A stretch of DNA of 64,000 nucleotides from Sclerotinia nivalis (GCA_029531795.1 JAPEIS010000002.1:930001-994000); one strand, 5' to 3'; counted from the stretch's first letter, positions 1-10,621 are shown. Numbers and translations are program-made. The notes: generated by a model not told the origin, from the sequence alone.

Positions 1-1559
1 ATTTGATGTTAGAATAGACATAGACGAATAAGATAACGGTGAGCGTGACACTTACATAAGGCGCCGCACTTCGACTACCCCATACCCCCACACCCAGATA
101 CTCGACACGAACTGCAAAATCATAGAGATCAATCCACATCGGTAGAACCACTTGAGGAATCCCAGTCCCGATAGCTTCGTGGAAACAATTGGCGCCTCCG
201 TGATGAACTGAGACGATGATATTTCCTGTTTCTAATAAAGCGGCGGGATCTACTTTTATCCAATTTGACATTCTTACACGTCCGGATTTAAGATCTGAGG
301 ATAGTATATCGAGGAATTGATCGGTGAATTCGTGTCGTTTGTTGAATTTCCATAGTACTTGGACGGTGGAGTTGTCGAGGAGAATCTTAATGGCTTTTGC
401 CATTTCTGTTGCGGCTAGCTCGTCGTAGTTTACTGTACTTCCTAGATTGATCAAAGCTGTCGGAGATGTTTTTAGCCACTCTGCTAGTTCTGGATCTTGT
501 TCTGATGCGGGTGCTGTGGAAAGATAAATGGGGCCGCATTGTATGACGTTTTCGGGTATGATATCGAAAGGAAAGTCGAGTTCTTGGGAACTTTGAGTTA
601 GCCATGGATAGTCCTTGTGGTAGACAGTGAACATGTCCAACGGGTTGGCAATTCCATTTTCCTTAAGATATGATCGCTTTTCCTCAACAACATTGCCAGT
701 GATAGCAGGCGCTACTAGAACGGTGTATGCGAGTCGTAGGTTCATGTATATGTTTGATGGGATAAGGTACCAAGGCACAGGATATGTGTATGCGGAACTC
801 AGGCTGAAATTGTGAGCATCATTTTTTATCAAAAAATTTGAGGGGAACTTACGCTGGATATTTCCATAGCGCGGCGACCCTAGGTTGGAATTGTACGAAA
901 TTATCCTTGAGAGAATTTGGTGAAATGATAGCATGATTGCGTCCTTGAGCTCGCACAGCATCGATACCAGGTCCAAATAATGGATCTACCGCCACAACAA
1001 TCGGATCCACTGTCTCAAGTATACCAGATATCTCTTTGTAGAGACCAAGATAATCAGGGGCTGTCCATGGTATCAACCAGTGCTGCATATTACTGCAGAA
1101 CTTCCCCAATCCAGTGAGTCCAGGTGCGTTAATCGCTTGATCAACACCAATTCCATTATCTTTTAATGCTTTTTCAAATGATGGCCCTTTTAAATCATGG
1201 AAAGTAATAGCTCTCTCACTACCTGAGTTTTCCGCCGCGAATTGAGAGATTGTCGTAATGTCATTCTTTAGCTTCTCAAACGACACAAAATGAATATCGA
1301 AATCATTGTGTTCCACAAGTAAAGCATGACTAGTTGCCAGCAGAACATTCGCCAATCCATGTTCACTGTTTGTAAGAAACAAAACGGTATTATTCTTGCC
1401 AGGCCATTCTCCATGTTGTTTAGTGATGTGCTTTTCGCTCTGCGTGACTGATCCAGCGAATAAGTACGCTATGTAGGCAAACGCCGCCGCAAGAGCGAAA
1501 TGAAAAGGCCGTCTAAACATTTTTGGTCGCAATTTTTGGAAAGAAAAATGGAGGGACAT
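1..1559 (-). CDS. UDP-glycosyltransferase (GT1 family), 3' end beyond left edge
   Basis: Exon 1 is 1559..853 and exon 2 is 803..56, with an intron at 804..852 (GTAAGT...TTTCAG, 49 bp) that keeps frame (codon GC|C). The GTAAGT at 55..50 is probably the donor of a second intron, and the rest of the gene lies outside the window. About 485 residues are visible. The N-terminus has a hydrophobic segment near residues 18-36 that would act as a signal anchor. The C-terminal sugar-nucleotide site HHGGANCFHEAIGTGIPQVV, followed by a D-L-Y-D acidic stretch, is typical of UDP-glucose/glucuronate/sterol glycosyltransferases. The family moves a sugar from UDP-sugar onto lipids, sterols or secondary metabolites. 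The acceptor cannot be told from sequence. No break is seen in the visible part. Confidence 0.85.
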
Positions 1560-2900
1560 TGAACGAAATTATAGGAAAAATTTTGGTTCTCCATGTTTGT
1601 TTTATGGTCCATGTGGCTTGGACGCAGTTATTCACCAACAGTTGGAGCTCCACCAATGAGATGAGACACCTTTGTCGTTCCACTGTGTAACTGTTATATG
1701 AATACTTGGTTCTACGGGTATTTCCATCCTACAATAACTCATAATTGATGAAGGATGAGGGTTTGTGGAATCGCTTGATTCCATGGGACTTTCCGAGATC
1801 ATGACCTTGATCGAGTCAAAGGCCGGAATCAACCTTGCGATGAAAATAGCGGTATCTGGTAGAGCAAGAGTTGGCATTCTATACTTTCGTCGTGTTTTGT
1901 GTTACTTCCCGTCTCAACTTCGATAGATAGCACGAAGGAAGATGAGTTCCGGTCAAGGTAGATGAACTCTCCCCGACACCGCGTATTCTGTAAATGTCGG
2001 AGGCATTGTGATGGAATTGAGTACAAATTACTTTTTACTCCTTATCTAGATGGATGCACACCTGTAGCTCCAGAAGGGTTTTTGTTGCGCAATTGTTTAT
2101 TTGGTCGATATATATCAATCAGTAGCTCTCATATCAAATATTTGGATGTTATCCTGATGTTTCAGGCTTTTTTCACGCTAAGCATCTTTAGGGCCTTCGG
2201 ACTGGAGATTTTCAACTTACCGTTTCTCAACTCCAAAGGAACCACTTCATCATTTGGGTTGCGAAAACAATAGAACTTAATTGCTATTGCATCTTGCGAG
2301 TGCACTTGAATCAAGATGCGTGGCGTTATCTGCTCGGGGTTTGTCCCTGGTAGCCACCCAATCAATGCAACCAAACGGTATGATTGTCAACTAGAGAAGG
2401 CCTAAGGTTAATGGTCTTTCTAAGAACAAGCCATTTGAGGAATGAAGCGTTAAATTTACACGTTAGGGAAGAAGTTGCCCTTGATCGCTGTTTTGCAATG
2501 GTACAATTGGGCACAACTATATCCTTCCTTAGGGGTATTCAGGATGCCTCTGATGACCTCAGACTCAACCGCTTGGATGATGTTAACTGAAGAAAAACCT
2601 GTCATTCATCACACTCCTGATGTTGAATCAAACATCACATGGGTTAATTTTTCAAGCAACTCTCTGCCCAATTGTTCTGTTTCTGTTGTTTTCGATTTTC
2701 TACACAGTCTTGATCCCTCGTTGAATGTAAAATTTGGTGTTCATCAAAGTCAAGTAGCATCAGCAGGGCGCATTCCAATTGCTCGGAGCGGAGCGATTAC
2801 CACCAAATTCATCTCAATTCCAGGCCGTCATTCCATCATATATCATAAATATCATCCAAAATACATTTCATCATTCCTTCGCTATTAACTCCAATTGCCT
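1560..2900. other. Unresolved stretch with possible minus-strand exon remnants
   Basis: No complete gene is recognised. Minus-strand blocks look exon-like. One, ending near 2228 with a GTAAGT donor, reads ...PEQITPRILIQVHSQ... Another near 2590..2460 follows a TTTTTCTTCAG acceptor, and a third covers about 1877..1632. They could be exons of one unrecognised gene or pieces of a decayed one. I cannot join them in a single supported model, so no CDS is called. Confidence 0.25.
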
Positions 2901-3202
2901 CTATGCAGGAGGCAATGAGCAAGTTGTCCAATCCGTGATACATTCCGCATCTGCATAAAGTTGGCATTATTACATATCTCAAATCTTCTACGTGATGACT
3001 TACCAACACTGGCTAAGCCAGGAGCAACATCATCATCAGTGCAGCCATGTCCACAACGATTCAACAAACAGACAGCATAAGCGCTTTGTGCATCAGCGCA
3101 GCTACATTCTTCTATGCGGGGCTGGAGTGCGGCAGGAATTGCTGGACGTGCGGCAACGAGAGTGACGCCGGCAAAAACGGCGAGGATGGTTGAGAATTGC
3201 AT
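2901..3202 (-). CDS. Small secreted cysteine-rich protein
   Basis: Two exons, 3202..3004 and 2950..2901, flank a 53-bp intron (GTAAGT...ATGCAG, 2951..3003). Splicing gives an 82-aa protein; unspliced reading would continue to a 105-aa form. Residues 1 to about 18 are a clear signal peptide (MQFSTILAVFAGVTLVAA), followed by a mature region with seven cysteines. The two cysteines from exon 2 (in DAECITDWTTC) support the splice. Size, signal peptide and Cys content fit the broad class of fungal small secreted proteins and candidate effectors, but no named family is recognised. It stands alone between a glycosyltransferase gene and a small membrane protein gene. Confidence 0.65.
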
Positions 3203-3957
3203 GATGATGGTTCTTCCTTGAAGACTTGCTGCTGAAATATCGAGAAGTTTCGTAAGATTGGTACTCTGATACTGTTTTTGATCTCTGTTGTTAGATTGAT
3301 CGTTTAAGGTCGTGATTCACAGGGTATTTGTGCTATTTCCTACTCATATATCACTACCGAATTATCTCACATCAGTGGCGTCTTCTCTTTCCGTCGTTTT
3401 ACTTATCAGATCAGCTCTGTTACACATACTGTAAGGTTATGCGTTCAAGGTCACTGTAATGCATTTACAACAAATTCTTGGCAGTAATCGGTTCCGAGAT
3501 TTCGACCCCAACCATGTATACTGGTAAATGACCTGCATACCATTACATAATTCCAGATAAGCATTTAGTTCTCGCTGGAAGCGCAGCCATTTAGCAATCA
3601 AGTCACATTACTCTACAGAGCTCCAGATTTGTACCATGGAAGAACTACTGTATTTCAAGATTTGGATCGATGGAGGTGCACGGGGAGGGAGGGGCTGATT
3701 GATAATGTTTGTTTAGAAGTCTCTATTCTTCTTTATATATATAAAAAAAAGATCCAGCATCCTTGAATCATTCCATTTATCCACAATATGACTTTCAACT
3801 ACTTCCAATATCCACCGTCCTTTTCCTCCTTCAATTCAAGAACTGATCTCAAATCCCGAGCCTCATCTTTATCTCATTATCCCTCCCTGATTAACAGAAT
3901 ATGCCGCATCACGCAACACCTTCCAGAACTCTCAAGTATAACTCCTAACAATACCAT
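3203..3957. other. Intergenic
   Basis: AT-rich sequence with short pyrimidine tracts; it includes the presumed promoter of the small secreted protein gene. No gene, repeat or RNA is seen. Confidence 0.5.
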
Positions 3958-4368
3958 TCATCCCTTCGTCTGCTCCTTACTCCTACGTTCCCCACAACAA
4001 GTCACCACAGACTCCCCAACTGATAACAGGCCCATCAACGCCATCAACGCCATCAACCCAAAAAGAATAATCAGCACAATCGAGAAAATCGCCTTAGAAG
4101 TAAATGGCTGCGCGAAAAATGCCCGCGCATAAGCTTTATCGATTGCGGATTCGGAGAGTTCTGCTAAGCAATGTAATTTTCGAGCGGCGTTTTTATCAGT
4201 GATGTCGGAAAGGCTGGTGAGCGAACATTTTTGGAGGATGGAGGTGACTGTGCTGGCGATTATGGGGGTTGTGGGTGAATCTGAGGAGGAGGAGGATGAA
4301 AAGGAGGAGGAGATTGCTGCTGCTGCGACCAAAGCTGCACCAGCTCGGCTTACTGGTATAGGGGCCAT
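3958..4368 (-). CDS. Small predicted membrane protein, unrecognised
   Basis: A single-exon 136-aa reading frame starts at an ATG in good context (CCAAATGGCC), downstream of an A-rich leader. The N-terminal 35 residues are rich in Ala and Ser (poly-Ser tract). The middle has two cysteines and mixed charge. Residues about 93-115 form one strongly hydrophobic helix (IFSIVLIILFGLMALMALMG), followed by a short tail with CC and basic residues. This suggests a single-pass membrane protein. No family is recognised, and a lineage-restricted gene or a chance frame cannot be excluded. Confidence 0.45.
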   Translation of the reverse strand: MAPIPVSRAGAALVAAAAISSSFSSSSSSDSPTTPIIASTVTSILQKCSLTSLSDITDKNAARKLHCLAELSESAIDKAYARAFFAQPFTSKAIFSIVLIILFGLMALMALMGLLSVGESVVTCCGERRSKEQTKG

Positions 4369-4838
4369 TTGGATTGTTTTTTTTTTGGTTAGGGATGGAG
4401 GGTGCGAGTGAGAAGTGCTGCGTTCTTGATGGAGATTTTATATTTATACGTGAAGATGTATACAATAGACTTTGCAGTGATTGGTTCTATTGACAAATAC
4501 TAGTATGAAGATGGTGTGATATTTGAGATGTGATATAAATCGCAGTTACTTCCTCAAAAAATCAGCGGGGGATCTAATTCCTTTATATTTAGAGAAATAA
4601 ACGATGAATCGAAGTTTTGCGATCATCCTCTACCAATATACCAAGGCACTTCCAAACTCAGAACTTCTAACCTACACAGCTGACGTTTTTAGTACAGATA
4701 TCTCAATATTCTAGAAACAATCATCTCCTATTAAACTTTCCATCCCAAGATAAGTGGTGATACCCCACATACCCCACTTCCCCTAATCCAAAACCCTTTT
4801 AGTTTGCTCGTTCGCTTCTTTTTAGTCTCTCTAGCCTC
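4369..4838. other. Intergenic flank of the copia insertion
   Basis: AT-rich, with no gene seen. It ends at the target-site copy ACACT (4839..4843). Confidence 0.5.
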
Positions 4839-4843
4839 ACACT
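4839..4843. repeat. Target-site duplication ACACT, left copy
   Basis: ACACT directly precedes the left LTR and recurs at 10617..10621 directly after the right LTR. This is the 5-bp duplication expected of Ty1/copia integration. Confidence 0.9.
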
Positions 4844-5373
4844 TCTCGTAGGAGGTTGATCGGATAATAATAAATAATATAATAATAATACTATAATATT
4901 ATTTATTATAATAGTGGAAGACTTAGTCGTATTTAGCTTAGGAGTGATCGAATATATGAACAATAGAATATTGAAGTCAGAATTATATATATATTGAATA
5001 TTGAATTTTTTATCTGCTTATTTTTTCGAAGAATTCTTTGAAGAAGATCTTCGTATTTATAGATTTTAATGAGATTCTACACTATTCTATGATTATAAAT
5101 AAGATCGATTTAAATCGAATCTTATAGAATCATTTTATATAATAAAAGGAAATAATAACCAATAGTATTCAATCTGAGAATAAGAAAATTCTATATGCTT
5201 CCATTTCATTCTATTCCATTATAAATCATTCTGATATGATATATGATCGAAATTTTATATAATAATAAAATTTAATAATATGAAATCATATTATTAATAT
5301 ATCACGTGATCATATAACTATTGGTTCGGTAAATATTATTAAGTGTTTTAATAACTTATTAGGAATTCTCACA
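4844..5373 (-). repeat. 3' LTR of the copia element
   Basis: A 530-bp direct repeat of 10087..10616, identical by line-by-line comparison. On the element strand it begins TGTGAGAATTCC and ends CCTACGAGA, so the ends are TG...GA rather than the usual TG...CA. The boundaries are fixed by the target duplication outside and by unlike internal bases inside. Confidence 0.95.
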
Positions 5374-5390
5374 CACCCCCATAATAAGTG
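5374..5390 (-). other. Polypurine tract next to the 3' LTR
   Basis: On the element strand TATGGGGGTG directly abuts the 3' LTR, the expected place for plus-strand DNA priming. Confidence 0.7.
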
Positions 5391-5410
5391 TATTAAATAT
5401 TTTAATAATA

Positions 5411-7039
5411 TTAATATAAATTAATCTGTTTTAAGAATTCGATTAATTTAATTCGAGCTAATGGCTTAGTAAGGCCATCGGCTTTTTGATCATTAGTAGA
5501 TATATAAATTAGATCTAAATCACCTGAATTTATAATATCTCTAATATAGTAAAACCGTATTGCTATATGCTTGCTTCTTTCGTGAAATATAGGGTTTTTA
5601 GCAAGTGCTAGCGCGGCTTGATTATCTGTATATAGTGGGAATTTATCTTGTTTATACAGATTGAGTTCTTTTAATAGCTTTTTAATATATATAGCCTCTT
5701 TAGCTGCAATATTAATAGCTATAAATTCAGCCTCTGAAGTTGATTGAGCTACTACTGATTGTAGTTTAGATTTCCAACTAATAGGCCCTTCTGCTAGTGT
5801 AAATACGTATCCGCTAGTTGATTTATACGTATTAACATCACCCCCATAATCCGAATCACAATAACCTTTAATATAAGGGTTATTATTGCGTTTATAATTA
5901 GTACCTTTATTAATAGTACCTCTTAAATATCGTAGTATTCTTTTTGCGGCTTGGAGATGTATAGAGCTAGGATTGGACGAGAAACTAGCTAATCTACCGA
6001 CGTGAAAAGCTATATCTAATCTAGTTCCAAGTGATAAATATAATAAAGAACCAATAATTTCTTGATATAATTTTATATCCTTATTATTAGCTTTTTCTTT
6101 ATTATAGTAAAGCTTTATTTTCGGATCCATTGGAGTGGAAACAGGGTGTGAATCTAGCATTCCGAATCTAGCTAATATCTTTTTGGTATATTCTGATTGG
6201 TGTAGCTTTAAACAGTCGGCTTTTCTTTCGATTTGAATGCCTAAATAGTCTTTAATAGGCCCTAGATCTTTTAAATCGAAATGCTTTTTAAGATTACTAA
6301 TGAATTCATTAATAATCTCTTGATTTGGAGCTATAATAGCTATATCATCGACGTATATACTGAGAATGATATTCTTATTCTTATTGATAAAAATACATTC
6401 TTCAGTGATTAGATTATTGAAATCTAATTTGTTTAGAATGTCTTTTAAGGTATAATACCAGATTCGAGCCGATTGTTTTAGACCGTATAAAGCCTTATTT
6501 AATTTTAAAGCTTTATTATTTAATTCATTAAAGCCTTCAGGAGGGGTTAAGATCAGAGGTGTATCGATATTGCCTTGAGCAAAAGCTAATACCATATCGA
6601 TTTTATGAATTAGCCAATCATTTTGGAGAGCTAATACGAATAATAGCTTCCAAGCCATCGATTTAACTACGGATGCATGGGTATCAATATAGTCTAATCC
6701 GTATAATTGCTCGAATCCTTTAGCTACGAATCTAGCTTTGAATTCGATGAAATCACCCAAATCCTTTATTTTATAAACCCATCTAGTTTTAAGGGTTTTA
6801 TTGTTATTTGGATTATTAATAATATCCCAGGTTTTATTCAATTCAAGGGTATTTATTTCGTAGTCCATAGCTTTTAGCCAATATTCTTTCTCCGGTGAGC
6901 TAATTGCTTCTTTATAGGATTTTGGTTCGGTCAATATATGATCAGGCTTTTTAATAATGATTTTGTTGTTATTATTAAGCCGAATATCGAAGGCTAATTG
7001 AAGGTTTTTCGAATTTTCGTCGTCGATTTCGAGTTTCAC
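5411..7039 (-). CDS. Copia reverse transcriptase-RNase H frame
   Basis: This 542-codon frame holds the second half of pol. It opens with the family's pre-RT block (SYKEAISSPEKEYWLKAM). The RT catalytic site YVDD is in the segment ILSIYVDDIAII. The C-terminal RNase H has the D-S-D-Y-GG, S-E-A-E and TDNQAALALAKNP motifs seen in Ty1/copia. Its first sense codons (GGG GTG) overlap the stop of the upstream frame, and no in-frame ATG sits near the start. It therefore probably has no start of its own and would be read by -1 frameshifting from the gag-integrase frame. Alternatively a one-base change has split a single gag-pol frame. Confidence 0.9.
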   Translation of the reverse strand: MKLEIDDENSKNLQLAFDIRLNNNNKIIIKKPDHILTEPKSYKEAISSPEKEYWLKAMDYEINTLELNKTWDIINNPNNNKTLKTRWVYKIKDLGDFIEFKARFVAKGFEQLYGLDYIDTHASVVKSMAWKLLFVLALQNDWLIHKIDMVLAFAQGNIDTPLILTPPEGFNELNNKALKLNKALYGLKQSARIWYYTLKDILNKLDFNNLITEECIFINKNKNIILSIYVDDIAIIAPNQEIINEFISNLKKHFDLKDLGPIKDYLGIQIERKADCLKLHQSEYTKKILARFGMLDSHPVSTPMDPKIKLYYNKEKANNKDIKLYQEIIGSLLYLSLGTRLDIAFHVGRLASFSSNPSSIHLQAAKRILRYLRGTINKGTNYKRNNNPYIKGYCDSDYGGDVNTYKSTSGYVFTLAEGPISWKSKLQSVVAQSTSEAEFIAINIAAKEAIYIKKLLKELNLYKQDKFPLYTDNQAALALAKNPIFHERSKHIAIRFYYIRDIINSGDLDLIYISTNDQKADGLTKPLARIKLIEFLKQINLY

Positions 7040-9600
7040 CCCTTATTGATCGAATTAAAATACCCCGAAAAAGCTAGACCATAGTATGACACACCTTTAT
7101 GATCATATGAAAAGCCTTTATTTTCAGGTTCTAGACCTCTAATTCGTTTAGAGGTTCGAATTTCGGGTTTTTCGAAAGAGTTTTCTTCGATTTCAACATC
7201 CGAAAGCTCTGATTCGTCGGATATTTCGACTATTTCCCTTTCAGGAGTAGGGGTTTCTACTATAATTGAAGTTGAATTTTCTTCTTCTTGACTTATAGTA
7301 TTAATAGGTTCGAAATCAGGGCTTTCTTCTTCCAAAATATTTAAATCCTGATTTTTATATTCATCGGAATATTTTAAATTCTCCTGAATATCAACATCCC
7401 TTGCACTAATCACTCTTTTTATTGCAGGGATATATATTAGAAAGTTATTAGAGGATTCAAAACCTACTAATATACCTTTTCGAGCCCTAAAATCCATTTT
7501 CCCTTTTCGAATTTCTTTGTTATTCAATATATAAGTGAGTGAACCTAGTATTTTTATGTAATCTAGATTAGGTTTCTTATTATATATCAATTCGAAAGGT
7601 GATGATTTAATAGAACTATTATAGGTTCTATTCTTGATATGGGCTATAGCCTGAATTAGATAAGGCCATAGAAAAAGAGGAATATCTTTTTCTTTAATTA
7701 GACATAATAATCTTTCGATTATATATCTATTTAATACCTCAGCTATTCCATTTTGGGAATGCGTATACGGGCTTATATACTCTGAAATAATCCCGTGATT
7801 TTTGATGAAAATAGACCATTTATTCGATAAAAACTCTAGAGCATTATCTAGTCTTAATATTTTAATGTTAATTTTAAACTGAGTTTTAATTAGATTATAA
7901 AACTCTATTAGAATATCGTAGGCTTGTGATTTGAATTTAATGGGATATACCCAAATAGCTCTAGTAGCCCATTCCGTAAAGGTTAAAAAGTATTTTTCAC
8001 CTTTAATTCCTGTAATTCGAAAGGGCCCTGCAATATCAAGGCTGAATTTTTCGAATTTATTCGATATAGGAGGTATTTCAGAAGGTTCTCGGCTTATTAT
8101 TTGATGGAATTTGCCGAATTTACATGGTTCGCATGTATTTAAATCAGATATATTATCTTCTGATTTAATATTTAAGGATTTGATGAGATGATCCTTATTG
8201 ATATGACCTAATCTCTTATGCATTAGATTCAAATCGATTTTATTGGCTAATAGCTCTGGTTCTTCTTCGAATTCAGAGCTGTTATTGGTATTAATGCTTT
8301 CGATATATTTAGAGTTTATTTTAAAATCTAAATAATAAGCATTATTGATCCAAGGAGCTGTGGTTTTAATATTATACCCTTTATGAACTAGGTTGATTTT
8401 GTCTCCAGGAGGGATAATATGACTAGCCCAACCTCTAGTAGCTATTTTATTCGTACTAATTAAGGTTGTAGCTAATTTGGGTATATAATATACCCCTTGA
8501 ATAATCACCTCTGAATTATTATTAATAATAATAGGAATATCGCCTATTCCTTCGATTGAGACGTTTTCACCACTAGCTACAGTGATACAATGATTCTTTA
8601 ATGGTTTATAATTAATAAACCATTCTTTATTAGGGCAATAATGTTCTGTGGCACCGGAATCTAATATGAATTTATATTTCGAAATATTAGCTAAATTAGC
8701 TATTCCGATATTATGATTCACAGTCATTAACTGTTTGTTTGAAAGAGGGTTCTTTTTGCTCGAATCATTATTCGAATTCGAATTTGAATTAGAATTAGAT
8801 TGCTTATTATTAGCACCCTTATTATTCTTTAATTCAGGGTATTTAATGAAGCATTTTGATTCTAAATGACCCTTCTTTCGGCAATGACTACAATAAGGAG
8901 TTTTATTCTTATTTTTAAAGCTAGCCTTATTTGCATTGAAATCTGTATTAGATTTCATTCTAGCCTCTTCAGATATTAATTCAGAAAATAAATTATCTAA
9001 ATCAATATTGTTGTCATTATTAGCTAGCTCCTTAGCTAATTCTTCGTATTTTCTAGAGGCAAAACCATCGAAAGAACTAGGTAGGCCTCTAAAAAGAAAC
9101 CATGCTATAAAAGCCTTCGGAATTTCGTATTTCATTGATTTTAAATAGTTATACGATGATTGAATAGAATTAGTATAATCATCCATATCATCAGAACTAT
9201 TATAATTGGATTCTATTAGTTTATTCAGATATCTCCCCATTAGTTCTAGTGAAGATTCTCCGAATATTTTATTAATAGCTTCCCAGAGAGTTTTAGCCGT
9301 AGTTTTATCCTTAAATCTTTCGACTAATTCGAAGCTAATTATAGATTTAATAGCTCCTAAAGCTCTCTTTTCATTTCGAAGATATTCGGAAGCTTTTTCA
9401 TTGAATTTAATAGCCAATTCTGGGGTATAAGGCTCTCCTTTATCATTTACATATAATGATTTATTTGGAGGCGTTTCGGATCCATCGATATAAGGCATAA
9501 AACCATTAATTTCGAGGTATAATTTAGCCTTATTTATCCATTCAATATAATTAGACCTCCCTTTTAAGGGTTCTCCTTTAAAAGTTATACCAGAAGCCAT
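7036..9600 (-). CDS. Copia gag-protease-integrase frame
   Basis: An 854-aa frame starts at an ATG about 470 bp inside the 5' LTR. Gag fills the N-terminus (with UBN2-like blocks such as LWEAINKIFGESS). A CCHC zinc knuckle follows, C-SH-C-RKKG-H-LESK-C. The aspartic protease site is DSGATEH. The integrase has an HHCC region (H-K-R-L-G-H...C-EPC) and the catalytic triad in SLDIAGPF, LRLDNALEF and NGIAEVLNR. The frame ends AAT AAG GGG TGA at 7036, just after integrase, instead of continuing into RT. The body is intact, with no internal stops. Confidence 0.92.
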   Translation of the reverse strand: MASGITFKGEPLKGRSNYIEWINKAKLYLEINGFMPYIDGSETPPNKSLYVNDKGEPYTPELAIKFNEKASEYLRNEKRALGAIKSIISFELVERFKDKTTAKTLWEAINKIFGESSLELMGRYLNKLIESNYNSSDDMDDYTNSIQSSYNYLKSMKYEIPKAFIAWFLFRGLPSSFDGFASRKYEELAKELANNDNNIDLDNLFSELISEEARMKSNTDFNANKASFKNKNKTPYCSHCRKKGHLESKCFIKYPELKNNKGANNKQSNSNSNSNSNNDSSKKNPLSNKQLMTVNHNIGIANLANISKYKFILDSGATEHYCPNKEWFINYKPLKNHCITVASGENVSIEGIGDIPIIINNNSEVIIQGVYYIPKLATTLISTNKIATRGWASHIIPPGDKINLVHKGYNIKTTAPWINNAYYLDFKINSKYIESINTNNSSEFEEEPELLANKIDLNLMHKRLGHINKDHLIKSLNIKSEDNISDLNTCEPCKFGKFHQIISREPSEIPPISNKFEKFSLDIAGPFRITGIKGEKYFLTFTEWATRAIWVYPIKFKSQAYDILIEFYNLIKTQFKINIKILRLDNALEFLSNKWSIFIKNHGIISEYISPYTHSQNGIAEVLNRYIIERLLCLIKEKDIPLFLWPYLIQAIAHIKNRTYNSSIKSSPFELIYNKKPNLDYIKILGSLTYILNNKEIRKGKMDFRARKGILVGFESSNNFLIYIPAIKRVISARDVDIQENLKYSDEYKNQDLNILEEESPDFEPINTISQEEENSTSIIVETPTPEREIVEISDESELSDVEIEENSFEKPEIRTSKRIRGLEPENKGFSYDHKGVSYYGLAFSGYFNSINKG

Positions 9601-10070
9601 TTTTAAGCTTTTATATGTAAGCTATATGGACTTTTAATCTAGTATAGTATTAATACTAATTTTGATGAATTTAGTATTAAAATTTGAATGGAATTCGATA
9701 GTGATTCGATTTAATATCGAAATTAGATCGATTTCGGTATAATAAACCAGCCACCTCTTAAATTAGATCTTTATTTTAAACTTTATAAAATAAAGCCTAA
9801 ATAAGCTAGGGCACCTTGGTATGAAGAAATTGATATATCACCCGCTATGGGTAGCGTATAGCTTAAATATATCGTCTAGGGACCTAATTTTATTCACTCA
9901 ATTAGGTTTAGCTTCAGGGACGCAGGCCTCAGGGTTTATTTTAGTATATTTCGATAATAATTCAATATGATATTGATATTATATCGATATAGTGATATTC
10001 GACAGCTCAATAGCTATAATATTATAGCTTTGAATCGAGCTAGTACCCCTTTTTAAGCTAGTATTTGACT

Positions 10071-10086
10071 AGCCGGGCTCATAACC
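10071..10086 (-). other. Primer-binding site, matches initiator tRNA-Met anticodon arm
   Basis: Directly after the 5' LTR the element strand reads GGTTATGAGCCCGGCT. Its complement contains GGGCTCATAACC, the anticodon arm of fungal initiator tRNA-Met. This is the half-tRNA priming known from Drosophila copia, rather than priming by the tRNA 3' end. Confidence 0.7.
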
Positions 10087-10616
10087 TCTCGTAGGAGGTT
10101 GATCGGATAATAATAAATAATATAATAATAATACTATAATATTATTTATTATAATAGTGGAAGACTTAGTCGTATTTAGCTTAGGAGTGATCGAATATAT
10201 GAACAATAGAATATTGAAGTCAGAATTATATATATATTGAATATTGAATTTTTTATCTGCTTATTTTTTCGAAGAATTCTTTGAAGAAGATCTTCGTATT
10301 TATAGATTTTAATGAGATTCTACACTATTCTATGATTATAAATAAGATCGATTTAAATCGAATCTTATAGAATCATTTTATATAATAAAAGGAAATAATA
10401 ACCAATAGTATTCAATCTGAGAATAAGAAAATTCTATATGCTTCCATTTCATTCTATTCCATTATAAATCATTCTGATATGATATATGATCGAAATTTTA
10501 TATAATAATAAAATTTAATAATATGAAATCATATTATTAATATATCACGTGATCATATAACTATTGGTTCGGTAAATATTATTAAGTGTTTTAATAACTT
10601 ATTAGGAATTCTCACA
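10087..10616 (-). repeat. 5' LTR of the copia element
   Basis: 530 bp, no difference found from 4844..5373. It should hold the element's promoter and polyadenylation signals. Confidence 0.95.
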
Positions 10617-10621
10617 ACACT
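10617..10621. repeat. Target-site duplication ACACT, right copy
   Basis: Matches 4839..4843 and fixes the right boundary of the element. Confidence 0.9.

Larger units (their letters stand above)
4844..10616 (-). mobile_element. Ty1/copia LTR retrotransposon, full length
   Basis: A 5773-bp element lies on the minus strand: 5' LTR (10087..10616), primer-binding site (10071..10086), gag-protease-integrase frame, RT-RNase H frame, purine tract, 3' LTR (4844..5373). Integrase before reverse transcriptase defines the Ty1/copia order. The LTRs match at every position I compared, and the element is flanked by ACACT on both sides, so insertion is recent. The reading frames are long and show no RIP-type stops, although the element is much more AT-rich than the host genes. 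The one fault is a -1 frame change between integrase and RT at about 7036. Confidence 0.95.

Noticed and set aside
387..815. Short frames on both strands inside exon 2 of the glycosyltransferase
   Set aside because: They overlap the well-supported GT1 frame, which reads through the whole interval on the minus strand.
3788..4132. Plus-strand frame of 114 codons opposite the small membrane protein
   Set aside because: Low-complexity, no domain; the minus-strand frame has a better start context and a clear membrane helix.
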